Positions 43,902 through 53,046 of a DNA stretch of 64,000 bases are shown one piece after another. The stretch's first letter is position 1. Each line of letters starts with the position of its first letter. This DNA is from an uncultured Eubacterium sp. (GTDB taxonomy: Bacteria > Bacillota > Clostridia > Lachnospirales > Lachnospiraceae). Location of the stretch: assembly GCA_910584245.1 (NCBI GenBank), contig CAJTZF010000005.1, positions 1 through 64,000 of the forward strand, in the 5' to 3' direction. The notes beneath the pieces were generated by a model. It saw only the letters and a program-made list of their open reading frames with translations. It was not told where the DNA came from and searched no databases. The translations under genes and the position numbers were made by a program.

Positions 43902-44821
43902 TGCAGATAGAAGGAAAGATTGTAAAAGGAATTGCGGGGTTTTACTATGTCAACTGCCATACGGCAGGCGGATCGGACCTATATGAATGTAAGGCAAAGG
44001 GCGGTTTCCGAAAAGACAAGGTAAAACCCCTGGTGGGCGACAATGTGCGCATCCAGATAGTTTCCGAAGAGGAAAAGCAGGGGAATGTACAGGAGATTCT
44101 TCCGAGAAAGAATTATCTTATACGGCCGGAGGTCGCCAATGTCGATCAGGCGCTCATTTTGTTTGCAATGGCGGATCCATTGCCAAACTTAAATTTGCTG
44201 GACCGTTTTTTGGTTATGATGGAGATGCAGGGAGTTGAGACGGTTATTTGCTTTAATAAGCTTGATATTGTGTCATCCGAGGAGGAACAGCGGCTTGTGT
44301 CCATCTATGAAAAGTGTGTCAACAGGGTACTTTCCGTCAGTAGCAGAGAGAATATCGGAATCAACAGCGTCCGTGAGCTTCTTCGTGGAAAAACAACTGT
44401 ATTGGCGGGCCCTTCGGGAGTGGGCAAGTCCAGTATATTGAATCAGATCTTTCCGGATGCGGGATCCAAAACGGGCGCCGTAAGTGAAAAGATACGGCGT
44501 GGCAAACATACGACGAGGCACTCGGAGTTGTTTTGTGTCGGTGACCGGACGTATTTATTTGACACGCCTGGATTTAGTTCCCTCCGAATTCCGGATATGG
44601 ACAAAGAGGAGCTGAAAAACTATTTTACGGAATTTATTCCCTATGAGGGGATGTGCCGCTTTATCGGGTGCACGCATACGCATGAACCGGATTGTAAGGT
44701 CAAGGAGGCGCTCGGCCAGCAGCAGATCAGCCCCGTCAGATACCGCAATTATGTTCAGATGTTTGAGGAATTAAAGGATATGGGAAAACAAAAGTACAAC
44801 GAACGAAAGGTCAGGGATTAG
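43901..44821 (+). CDS. rsgA: Ribosome small subunit-dependent GTPase A
   Basis: A 306-aa circularly permuted GTPase that helps mature the 30S subunit. An N-terminal OB fold is followed by G4 F-N-K-L-D near residue 125, G1 G-P-S-G-V-G-K-S-S near 170 and G3 D-T-P-G-F near 222. A C-terminal zinc knuckle follows (C-R-F-I-G-C-T-H-T-H-E-P-D-C). ATG at 43901 overlaps the prkC stop by one base. Confidence 0.96.
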   Translation: MQIEGKIVKGIAGFYYVNCHTAGGSDLYECKAKGGFRKDKVKPLVGDNVRIQIVSEEEKQGNVQEILPRKNYLIRPEVANVDQALILFAMADPLPNLNLLDRFLVMMEMQGVETVICFNKLDIVSSEEEQRLVSIYEKCVNRVLSVSSRENIGINSVRELLRGKTTVLAGPSGVGKSSILNQIFPDAGSKTGAVSEKIRRGKHTTRHSELFCVGDRTYLFDTPGFSSLRIPDMDKEELKNYFTEFIPYEGMCRFIGCTHTHEPDCKVKEALGQQQISPVRYRNYVQMFEELKDMGKQKYNERKVRD

Positions 44822-44822
44822 C

Positions 44823-45488
44823 ATGGAATACAAATTATCGCCGTCGATCCTCGCGGCAGACGTTTCCAGGCTCGGAGACGAGCTGGCTGTGGTTAGCGGA
44901 GCGGGAGCTGACTACATACATATCGACATTATGGATGGTATGTTTGTGCACAATATATCTTTTGGGGTGCCAGTGGTAGCGGGGATTCGGAAATGTGTGG
45001 ATACATTTTTTGATGTACATCTTATGGTGACGGAGCCAGTCCGGTACATCCAGCCGTTTGCGGAGGCAGGAGCGGATGGAATCACCGTTCATGCGGAGGC
45101 GTGTGAGAATTTGGAAGAGACAATTGATGCGATACGCGGGCTGGGGAAAAAGGCGGCGGTATCAATAAAGCCCGGTACGGATATTGATGGGATTCTGTCG
45201 ATTCTTCCCAAAGTATATATGGTACTTGTCATGACGGTGGAACCAGGGTATGGCGGGCAGAAGATTCGCCGTGACACGTTTGAAAAGATTCGCCGGCTCC
45301 GCAAGCATATCGATGAAAATGGTTATGACGTTGATATCGAGGTAGATGGCGGTATCAATTTGGAGACGGCCAGGGACGTACTGGATGCCGGGGCCAATGT
45401 GATTGTGGCGGGAACAAAGGTATTCAAAGGGGATATCGTCGAAAATGTAAAAAAATTCAAAGAGGTTCTTCGTACATATCAAGGATAG
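44823..45488 (+). CDS. rpe: Ribulose-phosphate 3-epimerase
   Basis: A 221-aa TIM-barrel enzyme of the pentose phosphate pathway that interconverts ribulose-5-P and xylulose-5-P. It has S-I-L-A-A-D near residue 8, the D-I-M-D-G-M-F-V metal/active site near 37, the H-L-M-V-x-x-P block near 68 and V-D-G-G-I near 175. It lies one base after rsgA, as in many Firmicutes. Confidence 0.96.
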   Translation: MEYKLSPSILAADVSRLGDELAVVSGAGADYIHIDIMDGMFVHNISFGVPVVAGIRKCVDTFFDVHLMVTEPVRYIQPFAEAGADGITVHAEACENLEETIDAIRGLGKKAAVSIKPGTDIDGILSILPKVYMVLVMTVEPGYGGQKIRRDTFEKIRRLRKHIDENGYDVDIEVDGGINLETARDVLDAGANVIVAGTKVFKGDIVENVKKFKEVLRTYQG

Positions 45489-45526
45489 AGGGTTTCGTAC
45501 ATAAAAAGGATGGAAGGAGATATCGC

Positions 45527-46411
45527 TTGAAACGTAAATATTATTTGATTGACACGGAGAACATCGGCGACAGATGGTTTGACCTGTCTGCAAAGATTCG
45601 CAAAAAGGACCGTATTATTACCTTTTATACAGAACATCATTCCAAACGGCTTGAACATTATTTACTGAGCCAGGTGAGGAACAAACAAATTTTATGGCTG
45701 GAGTGTATGTCGGGAAACAATGCGCTCGATTATCAGCTGGTCGGCGTACTGTCTTTTTTGATTACGAAACATCCGAAAGCCTCATTTTGTATTTATTCAA
45801 ATGATAAGGGGTATCAAAATGCTGTAGATTTCTGGAAAGAGCGAGGCGTCGTTATTTCTCAGAAAAGTTTTTCTACTGCGGATAAGAAAAAGAAGAAAAA
45901 GAAAAAAGGTAAAAAATCCGAAGAGGTGCGCACTGCACGTGTGAAAAACAAGCGTTCGCAGAAAAATTCCGAAGAGGGCCGCTCTGGCACAGACAAGCCG
46001 GTACAGGGGGAGCTCACGCAGGAACCGCTTTTGGTGGATATTTCTAAATGCCTGCCGATGACGAATTTAGGCGGGTGGTATAGTGTTCTCACTGCTGTGA
46101 GGGGCCAGCAGGAGGGAAGGAATTTGTATATGGGGCTCCGGGAAAATGCTGAGTTGCGCGCTGCGCTTTCAAAAAACTGTCTGAAAGAAAAGAGGCAGCG
46201 CGGGGTGAAACTGGTAGAATTGGCGCTGCGTCTGAATGGCCTGGGCACGGCAGGGGCCGAGGAGGCGTACCAAGTTATACAGTCACACAGTCTCCAGGAC
46301 TTCAAGGGGATAAAAGAAGAACTGGATAAGAAGTTTGGGAAAAAACCGCAGCAAAAATATTACCAGGCGCTTCGGCCGCTGGTCCGGGTAATAAAAAGCG
46401 CCGGCTCATGA
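45527..46411 (+). CDS. PIN/NYN-like domain protein with basic linker and helical C-terminus
   Basis: A 294-aa protein. The N-terminus reads Y-Y-L-I-D-T-E-N-I-G with acidic residues that match the metal site of PIN/NYN-type nucleases. A second set is N-N-A-L-D-Y-Q-L near residue 68 and Y-S-N-D-K-G-Y near 92. A lysine-rich linker (about 122-160, with an eight-lysine run) leads to an alpha-helical domain at 175-290. An RNase or RNA-binding role is inferred. The start is TTG at 45527 behind GAAGGAGA. In Bacillus thiamine pyrophosphokinase follows rpe; this gene takes that place. Confidence 0.65.
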   Translation: MKRKYYLIDTENIGDRWFDLSAKIRKKDRIITFYTEHHSKRLEHYLLSQVRNKQILWLECMSGNNALDYQLVGVLSFLITKHPKASFCIYSNDKGYQNAVDFWKERGVVISQKSFSTADKKKKKKKKGKKSEEVRTARVKNKRSQKNSEEGRSGTDKPVQGELTQEPLLVDISKCLPMTNLGGWYSVLTAVRGQQEGRNLYMGLRENAELRAALSKNCLKEKRQRGVKLVELALRLNGLGTAGAEEAYQVIQSHSLQDFKGIKEELDKKFGKKPQQKYYQALRPLVRVIKSAGS

Positions 46412-46442
46412 GAATGCGTGTTTGCGGAGGAACAAACGTATA

Positions 46443-46471
46443 TTGAAATCTTGTGCCGGATGTGATATGAT
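46443..46471 (+). promoter_or_regulatory. Promoter for glnS
   Basis: TTGAAA at 46443-46448, a 17-base spacer and TATGAT at 46466-46471. No T-box leader is visible; the leader is only about 30 bases. Confidence 0.6.
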
Positions 46472-46507
46472 AGGATATATGTGTATTTCAAGGAGGCTTT
46501 TGCAGTA

Positions 46508-48187
46508 ATGGCAGAACAGAAAGAGGAAGAAGTTGTTTCAAAGAGTTTTATCGAACAGGAAATCGAGAAGGACCTGGCGGAAGGCGTTTATACAGACATT
46601 ATGACCCGGTTTCCCCCAGAGCCGAATGGATATTTGCATATCGGACATGCCAAATCCATATTGTTAAATCGGGGTCTGGCAAAAAAATATGGCGGAAAAT
46701 TTAATCTGCGGTTTGACGATACAAATCCGCAAAAAGAGGATGAAGAATATGTTCATTCGATTTTGGAAGATGTGACATGGATTTGTGAAGGTGAAAAACC
46801 ACCTGTTTATTTTGCGTCGGATTATTTTGACCAGATGTTTGACTGTGCTGTCAGGCTGATTAAGAAGGGCAAGGCGTATGTATGCGATCTGACGCCGGAG
46901 GAGATCCGGGAGTACCGGGGAACTTTGACAGAACCGGGTAAAAACAGTCCTTATAGGGATCGTTCGGTGGAAGAAAATATGGAATTATTTTTAAAAATGA
47001 AAAACGGGGAATATAAAGATGGCGAGAAGGTTCTTCGCGCCAAAATTGATATGTCATCCCCCAATATGAACATGCGTGACCCGATTTTGTACCGCGTAGC
47101 ACATATTTCCCACCACAATACGGGTGACAAGTGGTGCATTTATCCGATGTATGATTTTGCCCATCCGATTGAGGATGCTGTGGAGGGAATCAGTCATTCC
47201 ATTTGTACGCTGGAGTTTGAGGACCACAGGCCGCTTTATGACTGGGTTGTCCGGGAGTGTGAGTTTGAGGTGCCGCCGAGGCAGATTGAATTTGCGAAGA
47301 TGTATCTGACAAATGTTGTGACAGGAAAAAGGTATATCAAACGGCTGGTGGAGGACGGCGTAGTAGATGGGTGGGATGATCCCCGTCTTGTATCCATTAC
47401 GGCGCTTCGGAGACGTGGTTTTACGGCTTCTTCAATTCGCAAGTTTATGGAGCTGGCAGGTGTTTCTAAGAGCAATAGTTCTGTGGATTATGCGATGCTT
47501 GAATATTGTATCCGCGAGGATCTCAAAATGACGAAACCACGTATGATGGCCGTTCTTGATCCGATTAAGCTTGTCATTACGAACTATCCGGAAGGACAGG
47601 TGGAATATGTGGATGTGCCAAATAATCAGGAAAACCCTGAGATGGGAACGAGAAAGGTGCCGTTTGCCAGAGAGCTTTATATTGAGAGAGACGACTTTAT
47701 GATAGAGCCTCCCAGAAAATATTTCCGGCTGTTTCCAGGCAATGAGGTAAGACTGATGAGCGCTTACTTTGTGAAATGTCACGATTACATAACAGATGAA
47801 AGTGGAAAAGTGACGGAGGTGCACTGCACGTACGACCCGGAGACGAAGAGTGGTCTTGGATTTACGGGAAGAAAAGTAAAGGGTACGATTCATTGGGTAG
47901 CGGTACCAACGGCCAAAAAAGTGGAGGTGCGTCTCTATGAAAATCTTGTGGATGAGGAACAGGGTGTATATAATGAAGATGGAACTGTGAATCTCAATCC
48001 GAATTCACTTCAGGTTCTCGAAGAGTGCTATGTGGAACCGGCGCTGTCAGAGGCGGAACCAAATGATAAGTTTCAATTTATGAGGACGGGTTATTTTTGT
48101 GTGGATACAAAAGATACGACGCCGGAACATAAGGTATTTAACCGCATCGTTTCCATGAAGAGCTCGTACCGTCCTGAGAAGCGGTAG
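46508..48187 (+). CDS. glnS: Glutaminyl-tRNA synthetase
   Basis: A 559-aa class I synthetase. It has the R-F-P-P-E-P-N-G-Y-L-H-I-G-H-A-K-S signature (HIGH motif) near residue 30, R-F-D-D-T-N-P near 65 and the V-S-K-S-N KMSKS-like loop near 310. The C-terminal half is the beta-barrel anticodon domain typical of GlnRS rather than GluRS. The start is the ATG at 46508, eleven bases after AAGGAGG; an upstream in-frame start at 46481 has no such site. Confidence 0.95.
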   Translation: MAEQKEEEVVSKSFIEQEIEKDLAEGVYTDIMTRFPPEPNGYLHIGHAKSILLNRGLAKKYGGKFNLRFDDTNPQKEDEEYVHSILEDVTWICEGEKPPVYFASDYFDQMFDCAVRLIKKGKAYVCDLTPEEIREYRGTLTEPGKNSPYRDRSVEENMELFLKMKNGEYKDGEKVLRAKIDMSSPNMNMRDPILYRVAHISHHNTGDKWCIYPMYDFAHPIEDAVEGISHSICTLEFEDHRPLYDWVVRECEFEVPPRQIEFAKMYLTNVVTGKRYIKRLVEDGVVDGWDDPRLVSITALRRRGFTASSIRKFMELAGVSKSNSSVDYAMLEYCIREDLKMTKPRMMAVLDPIKLVITNYPEGQVEYVDVPNNQENPEMGTRKVPFARELYIERDDFMIEPPRKYFRLFPGNEVRLMSAYFVKCHDYITDESGKVTEVHCTYDPETKSGLGFTGRKVKGTIHWVAVPTAKKVEVRLYENLVDEEQGVYNEDGTVNLNPNSLQVLEECYVEPALSEAEPNDKFQFMRTGYFCVDTKDTTPEHKVFNRIVSMKSSYRPEKR

Positions 48188-48221
48188 TATGCAGTAAAGC
48201 ATAGGAATGGAGGATTTTATT

Positions 48222-49067
48222 ATGGCTAACTTGTTTGCCGGACTAGAAAGTCTGGGGTTGAAGATTAAGAAGGATATAAATGTTTTTGAGCAGGATAAGA
48301 AAGAAGAGCGGCAGGCGGCCCAAGGTGAGACGAAGCCGAAAGAGATCAGTGAGGAGAGCCTGCTGTTCGATAAGACCCATAAATGTCCGGTTTGTGATAG
48401 CGAGTTTAAGTGCAAGATGGTTCGAACAGGGAAGGCGAAGCTCGTTTCCCAGGATATGGATCTCCGGCCGAAATACCAGGGAATTGATCCGTTGAAATAC
48501 GACGCGATTTTGTGTCCCGTTTGCGGCTATGCGTCGTTGAACCGATATTTTAATTTTGTTATGTCGTCCCAGGCAAAACAAATAAAAGAACAGATTTCAA
48601 GCACTTTTAAGTATACGTCTGAAAATGGAAAAACGTACTCGTATGACGAGGCGATTACGAGACATAAAATGGCATTGCTGAACACCGTAGTAAAGAGAGG
48701 GAAAGTCAGTGAACGGGCTTATACTTGTTTAAAGCTGGCTTGGCTGTTCCGCGGGAAGAGAGAAGTGATGATGCAGGGCGAGTACTCTAAAGAGGAGGCG
48801 AAAGCCCTTTACGAGGAGGAAAAGGAATGTCTCAAAAATGCCCATGAAGGTTTTGTTGCGGCATTTTCACAGGAAGAATTTCCAATGTGTGGAATGGACC
48901 AGTACACGGTGACATTTCTTGTGGCAGAGCTTTCAAGGAGAATTGGCGAGTACGAGGAGGCGAAACGTTGGGTATCAAAAGTGCTTGTGGCGCGGGATGC
49001 CAACCGGAGAATTAAAGATAAGGCACTTGCATTGAAGGAGTCACTCCAGTCGGGTGGTGCGGAATAG
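48222..49067 (+). CDS. DUF2225 family protein
   Basis: A 281-aa soluble protein. Two C-x-x-C pairs, C-P-V-C-D near residue 47 and C-P-V-C-G near 100, suggest a zinc-binding head, and the rest is alpha-helical with TPR-like repeats (about 140-270). The family is widespread in Firmicutes and has no assigned reaction. ATG at 48222 follows GGAGG at 48209-48213; an ATG at 48207 overlaps that site. It lies 34 bases after glnS and 19 bases before the transporter-like gene. Confidence 0.82.
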   Translation: MANLFAGLESLGLKIKKDINVFEQDKKEERQAAQGETKPKEISEESLLFDKTHKCPVCDSEFKCKMVRTGKAKLVSQDMDLRPKYQGIDPLKYDAILCPVCGYASLNRYFNFVMSSQAKQIKEQISSTFKYTSENGKTYSYDEAITRHKMALLNTVVKRGKVSERAYTCLKLAWLFRGKREVMMQGEYSKEEAKALYEEEKECLKNAHEGFVAAFSQEEFPMCGMDQYTVTFLVAELSRRIGEYEEAKRWVSKVLVARDANRRIKDKALALKESLQSGGAE

Positions 49068-49086
49068 TTCATATGGAGTTGATATC

Positions 49087-49947
49087 ATGTCAATAGAGAT
49101 ACTGTTTGATCTTTTGCTGGATGCATGTATGGACAGTTTGAGGTTAGTGCCATTTTTACTCGTAACTTATGTGATTATGGAATATTTGGAACACAAGACT
49201 AGCACGAAAACATGGGCGGTTGTTCGAAAGGCTGGACGGCTTGGGCCGTTGGCAGGAAGCCTGGCTGGGGCATTTCCCCAGTGCGGGTTTTCTGCGGCGG
49301 CTTCAAACTTATATGCGGGAGGAGTTATTACGGTAGGGACGCTTCTGGCAGTTTTTTTGTCTACCTCTGATGAAATGCTTCCTATATTTATTTCAGAGGC
49401 AGTGGATGTCCGCGTCATAGTTATGATCGTTGGGAGCAAAGCTGTGTTGGGAATGCTGACGGGTTTTTTGGTAGATTTTCTTTTCCGGTTCCGGCCTTCC
49501 CTCATTCGATACAAAGAAATACATGTGATTTGCGAAAGTGAGCACTGTGGCTGTGAGAAAAATATTTTTACTTCTGCTGTCAGACATACCGTTAAAATCT
49601 TTGCTGTGATTTTCTTTTTTTCCGCCGCGCTCAATGTCCTGATTGAGCTCTGGGGGGAAGACCGTCTGGCACAATTTATGTCGGACCAGCCGGTGCTCGG
49701 ACCAGTGCTTGCCGGAATTGTCGGACTGCTGCCGAACTGTGCGGCTTCTGTTATGGTCACCAAACTCTATCTGGGCCAGTTTATCAGTCTGGGGGCGATG
49801 ATGTCCGGACTTCTAGTGGGAGCTGGCGTCGGACTGCTCGTTCTATTCCAGGTCAATAAAAAATGGAAGGAAAACCTGTTAATATTGGCAGTTTTGTATA
49901 GTTCCGGCGTGGCGTGGGGAATTGTCATAGACTTATTCTTCCGTTAG
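49087..49947 (+). CDS. Putative metal/arsenic exporter-like membrane protein (ArsP_2 type)
   Basis: A 286-aa protein with about eight to ten membrane segments. Two matching half-motifs, A-F-P-Q-C-G-F-S near residue 62 and L-L-P-N-C-A-A-S near 220, place a conserved Cys in a helix break of each half. A loop with H-C-G-C lies near 155. This fits the family annotated as putative manganese or heavy-metal exporters. The transported ion is not known. ATG at 49087, GGAG nine bases upstream. The 3' end overlaps the convergent DUF6062 gene by 15 bases. Confidence 0.72.
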   Translation: MSIEILFDLLLDACMDSLRLVPFLLVTYVIMEYLEHKTSTKTWAVVRKAGRLGPLAGSLAGAFPQCGFSAAASNLYAGGVITVGTLLAVFLSTSDEMLPIFISEAVDVRVIVMIVGSKAVLGMLTGFLVDFLFRFRPSLIRYKEIHVICESEHCGCEKNIFTSAVRHTVKIFAVIFFFSAALNVLIELWGEDRLAQFMSDQPVLGPVLAGIVGLLPNCAASVMVTKLYLGQFISLGAMMSGLLVGAGVGLLVLFQVNKKWKENLLILAVLYSSGVAWGIVIDLFFR

Positions 49948-50652
49948 GATGCCGTTGCATTTCGTCATAGCGCGGGGCAGGGCATCCTTTGATGTTTTCC
50001 AGGGAGCGTCGGCGTTTCGGTAATCAAATTTGTCGACGAACCACGAGAGCTCCTCTTCCATGCGTTTATAATTCTCAAGAAACACATAATCCAGATCTGT
50101 TGTAAACGCTTCGAGCGTATCGTGCCGGAGGAAGGTGGGAGCCATTTCATACAACAGGCCGTAGTGTTCCAGGCAGAATCCGCGCGACTGTTTGAATTTT
50201 GTGACGAAGGAGGAGTCGTTCTCATATAAGTAAAATGTTGTCGCTAAATACCGTTCAAAAATCCTTTTGATTCGTTCGCAGATAAAGCAGGAGTTGTTTA
50301 TTTGGTCTGTAAAACGGAAAAGCGGGGTTTTTTCTTTTTTTGAGAAAAGCCCTCCTGTTGTTTTTCTTCCTTTTTTTTGTAATAATTCTATGTTTTTTAT
50401 CATATTCTTCATGTGAGTGTCAATAATAAGTGCAAGTCCCAGCCGATTTTCAAAATCGTATAAAAGTTGCATGTGACGGGAACAAAACCCTGTTTGGTCT
50501 GTGGCCATACGTATATCATCTTCCATGTAACTCGGTCCCATTGTAAAAGCTACGGCGTCCTCTTCCAAGTTTTTTTTCATGGCACAGATGGGGCATTCGC
50601 AATTTTTCTCAAATATGTCGTTGACGGGAATTGTATAAAGCTGTTCTTTCAT
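49933..50652 (-). CDS. DUF6062 family protein
   Basis: A 239-aa soluble protein with repeated C-x-x-C sites: C-E-C-P-I-C near residue 17, C-S-R-H near 56, C-F-I-C near 136 and C-L-E-H near 180. The paired C-x-x-C/C-x-x-H pattern suggests two metal or redox sites. Function is unknown; the family is common in Clostridia. I prefer the ATG at 50652, ten bases after AAAGGA; in-frame ATGs at 50661 and further upstream exist. Confidence 0.72.
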   Translation of the reverse strand: MKEQLYTIPVNDIFEKNCECPICAMKKNLEEDAVAFTMGPSYMEDDIRMATDQTGFCSRHMQLLYDFENRLGLALIIDTHMKNMIKNIELLQKKGRKTTGGLFSKKEKTPLFRFTDQINNSCFICERIKRIFERYLATTFYLYENDSSFVTKFKQSRGFCLEHYGLLYEMAPTFLRHDTLEAFTTDLDYVFLENYKRMEEELSWFVDKFDYRNADAPWKTSKDALPRAMTKCNGILTEE

Positions 50653-50808
50653 TATTATCATGTCCTTTCGGTATGTTTTTGCGGGTGTCACCCTGATATC
50701 ATTATAACACACAATATAAAATAATACAAAAAAGTGAGAAAACGTGAGATAATAGGAGATAATATTGATTATTTATAGAAATACATGGGAAAAGCAAATA
50801 CGTACGAC

Positions 50809-50837
50809 TTGCAAAGAATGGAAGAAGTGACTATTAT
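50809..50837 (+). promoter_or_regulatory. groESL promoter
   Basis: TTGCAA at 50809-50814, a 17-base spacer and TATTAT at 50832-50837. Predicted start near 50844, just before CIRCE. Confidence 0.75.
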
Positions 50838-50848
50838 AAAATCAATCG

Positions 50849-50875
50849 CTAGCACTCATTAGAAGAGAGTGCTAA
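50849..50875 (+). promoter_or_regulatory. CIRCE operator (HrcA binding site)
   Basis: CTAGCACTC (50849-50857), nine bases, GAGTGCTAA (50867-50875). It matches the CIRCE consensus with one change in the first base. Its position at the start of the transcript means HrcA represses groESL until heat shock. Confidence 0.95.
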
Positions 50876-50910
50876 CAAATAATAGATGAAAAAGAATGGA
50901 GGAAATAGAA

Positions 50911-51198
50911 ATGAAATTAGTACCTTTGGGAGACAGAGTCGTTTTGCAGCAGCTCGATGCAGAAGAAACTACAAAATCAGGGATTGTGCTTCCAGGCCAG
51001 GCACAGGAGAAGCCGCAGCAGGCAGAGGTAGTGGCGGTTGGACCGGGCGGTATGGTAGATGGAAAAGAAGTTAAGATGGAAGTAAAAGTTGGCGATAAAG
51101 TGATTTATTCCAAGTATGCAGGTACGGAAGTGAAGCTGGAGGACCAGGAATATGTCGTTGTACGTCAGAATGATATAGTGGCAATCGTGGAGGAATAA
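50911..51198 (+). CDS. groES: Co-chaperonin GroES
   Basis: A 95-aa lid subunit for the GroEL folding chamber. It has the N-terminal M-K-L-V-P-L-G-D-R-V, a mobile loop (about 16-32, T-K-S-G-I-V-L-P) and the C-terminal V-R-Q-N-D-I-V-A-I-V-E. Start at 50911 after GGAGG; a longer frame from 50896 overlaps that site. Under CIRCE control with groEL. Confidence 0.97.
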   Translation: MKLVPLGDRVVLQQLDAEETTKSGIVLPGQAQEKPQQAEVVAVGPGGMVDGKEVKMEVKVGDKVIYSKYAGTEVKLEDQEYVVVRQNDIVAIVEE

Positions 51199-51231
51199 TA
51201 TCATAATATATAGTTAGGAGGCATTTTTAAC

Positions 51232-52857
51232 ATGGCAAAGGAAATAAAATTTGGAGTAGAGGCTAGAACAGCCCTTGAGACCGGAGTAAATAAGCTGGCA
51301 GATACAGTGAGAGTGACATTGGGACCAAAAGGACGTAATGTTGTTCTTGACAAGTCATTTGGCGCACCGCTCATCACAAATGATGGTGTGACAATCGCAA
51401 AGGAAATTGAGCTGGAAGATGCATTTGAAAATATGGGCGCACAGCTTGTGAAGGAAGTTGCTACAAAGACGAATGACGTAGCCGGAGATGGTACTACGAC
51501 AGCAACCGTACTTGCGCAGGCAATGATCCATGAGGGGATTAAAAACCTGGCAGCGGGGGCAAATCCAATTATTCTCCGCAAGGGTATGAAAAAGGCCACA
51601 GATTGTGCTGTGGATGCGATTAAGGAAATGAGCGAAACGCTGCAGGGCAAGGAGCAGATTGCAAAAGTGGCTGCGATCTCTGCCGGAGATGAGCAGGTCG
51701 GCGAAATGGTAGCGGATGCTATGGAGAAGGTTTCCAATGACGGTGTAATCACGATTGAAGAGTCCAAGACGATGATGACAGAGCTTGATCTCGTGGAAGG
51801 TATGCAGTTTGACCGCGGTTATCTCTCCGCATACATGGCTACGGACATGGATAAGATGGAAGCAAATCTGGAAAATCCGTATATTTTAATTACAGATAAA
51901 AAGATTTCAAATATACAGGATATTCTTCCGCTTCTTGAGCAGGTCGTACAAAATAGTGCAAGACTTCTTATTATTGCAGAGGACGTAGAGGGTGAGGCGC
52001 TGAGCACACTCGTACTTAACAAGCTTCGCGGTACATTCCAGGTCGTAGCTGTTAAGGCGCCTGGCTACGGTGACAGAAGAAAAGAGATGCTCAAAGATAT
52101 CGCCATTCTTACAGGCGGCGAGGTAATTACGGAGGAACTTGGCTTAGACATAAAGGATACAACGCTTGACCAGCTTGGACGTGCAAAATCGGTTAAGGTA
52201 CAGAAAGAGAATACCGTTATCGTGGACGGCGAGGGAGATAAAGGAGAAATTGAAGCCCGTGTATCCCAGATCCGCAAACAAATTGAAGAAACAACATCCG
52301 AGTTTGACCGTGAGAAGCTTCAGGAACGTCTGGCAAAACTGGCTGGCGGCGTAGCAGTGATCCGTGTAGGTGCGGCGACAGAGACAGAGATGCAGGAAGC
52401 AAAACTTCGTATGGAAGATGCGCTTGCCGCTACGAGAGCTGCAGTTGAAGAAGGAATCATCGCAGGAGGCGGATCTGCATATATTCACGCGTCTGAGAAA
52501 GTGGCGGCGCTTGCCGCTGGCTTGGAGGGTGACGAGAAGACCGGTGCGAATATTATTCTTCGTGCACTGGAGTCTCCACTTCGCACAATTGCGGAAAATG
52601 CAGGATTAGAAGGCTCCGTCATTATTGATAAGGTTCGTTCAGAGAAGCCGGGCTTTGGATTTGATGCGCTGAAAGAAGAGTATGTCAATATGGTGGAGAA
52701 TGGTATTCTTGACCCGGCGAAGGTGACGAGAAGCGCTCTTCAGAACGCGACAAGTGTGGCATCTACTTTATTGACCACAGAGTCCGTCGTTGCTAATATT
52801 AAAGAGGATGTACCGCCTATGCCGGCTGGCGGGGCCCCGGGAATGGGAATGATGTAA
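51232..52857 (+). CDS. groEL: Chaperonin GroEL
   Basis: A 541-aa 60-kDa chaperonin. It has the N-terminal V-T-L-G-P-K-G-R-N-V-V-L-D-K, the ATP motif D-G-T-T-T-A near residue 86, the apical domain, and the C-terminal G-G-A-P-G-M-G-M-M tail. TTAGGAGG precedes the ATG; it follows groES by 33 bases. Confidence 0.98.
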   Translation: MAKEIKFGVEARTALETGVNKLADTVRVTLGPKGRNVVLDKSFGAPLITNDGVTIAKEIELEDAFENMGAQLVKEVATKTNDVAGDGTTTATVLAQAMIHEGIKNLAAGANPIILRKGMKKATDCAVDAIKEMSETLQGKEQIAKVAAISAGDEQVGEMVADAMEKVSNDGVITIEESKTMMTELDLVEGMQFDRGYLSAYMATDMDKMEANLENPYILITDKKISNIQDILPLLEQVVQNSARLLIIAEDVEGEALSTLVLNKLRGTFQVVAVKAPGYGDRRKEMLKDIAILTGGEVITEELGLDIKDTTLDQLGRAKSVKVQKENTVIVDGEGDKGEIEARVSQIRKQIEETTSEFDREKLQERLAKLAGGVAVIRVGAATETEMQEAKLRMEDALAATRAAVEEGIIAGGGSAYIHASEKVAALAAGLEGDEKTGANIILRALESPLRTIAENAGLEGSVIIDKVRSEKPGFGFDALKEEYVNMVENGILDPAKVTRSALQNATSVASTLLTTESVVANIKEDVPPMPAGGAPGMGMM

Positions 52858-52941
52858 ATCAGTATAAAATATGAGCCTTTTGGTTGTTACTCATAATATA
52901 ATATCAATCAGCTTATAATGGGTAGCTGCCATACAGGGTGC

Positions 52942-52992
52942 AAATAGAAGTGGTACATGATTGTGAAATTTCATTTACCACTTCTATTTTTT
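52942..52992 (+). terminator. Terminator after groESL, possibly bidirectional
   Basis: A perfect 14-bp stem (52942-52955 with 52976-52989) followed by a T run on the plus strand. The A-rich 5' side could also serve the convergent ABC operon. Confidence 0.88.
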
Positions 52993-53046
52993 CAATAAGA
53001 TAGTATTTTTGTGACAACATTGGTGCGTATATTCATATCCAGACGC

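Noticed and set aside
46412..46507. T-box or other tRNA-sensing leader before glnS
   Set aside because: The predicted leader is only about 30 bases and lacks a T-box core sequence.
50713..50910. hrcA or dnaK genes near groESL
   Set aside because: Only the CIRCE operator is present; the upstream gene is an unrelated DUF6062 protein on the other strand.
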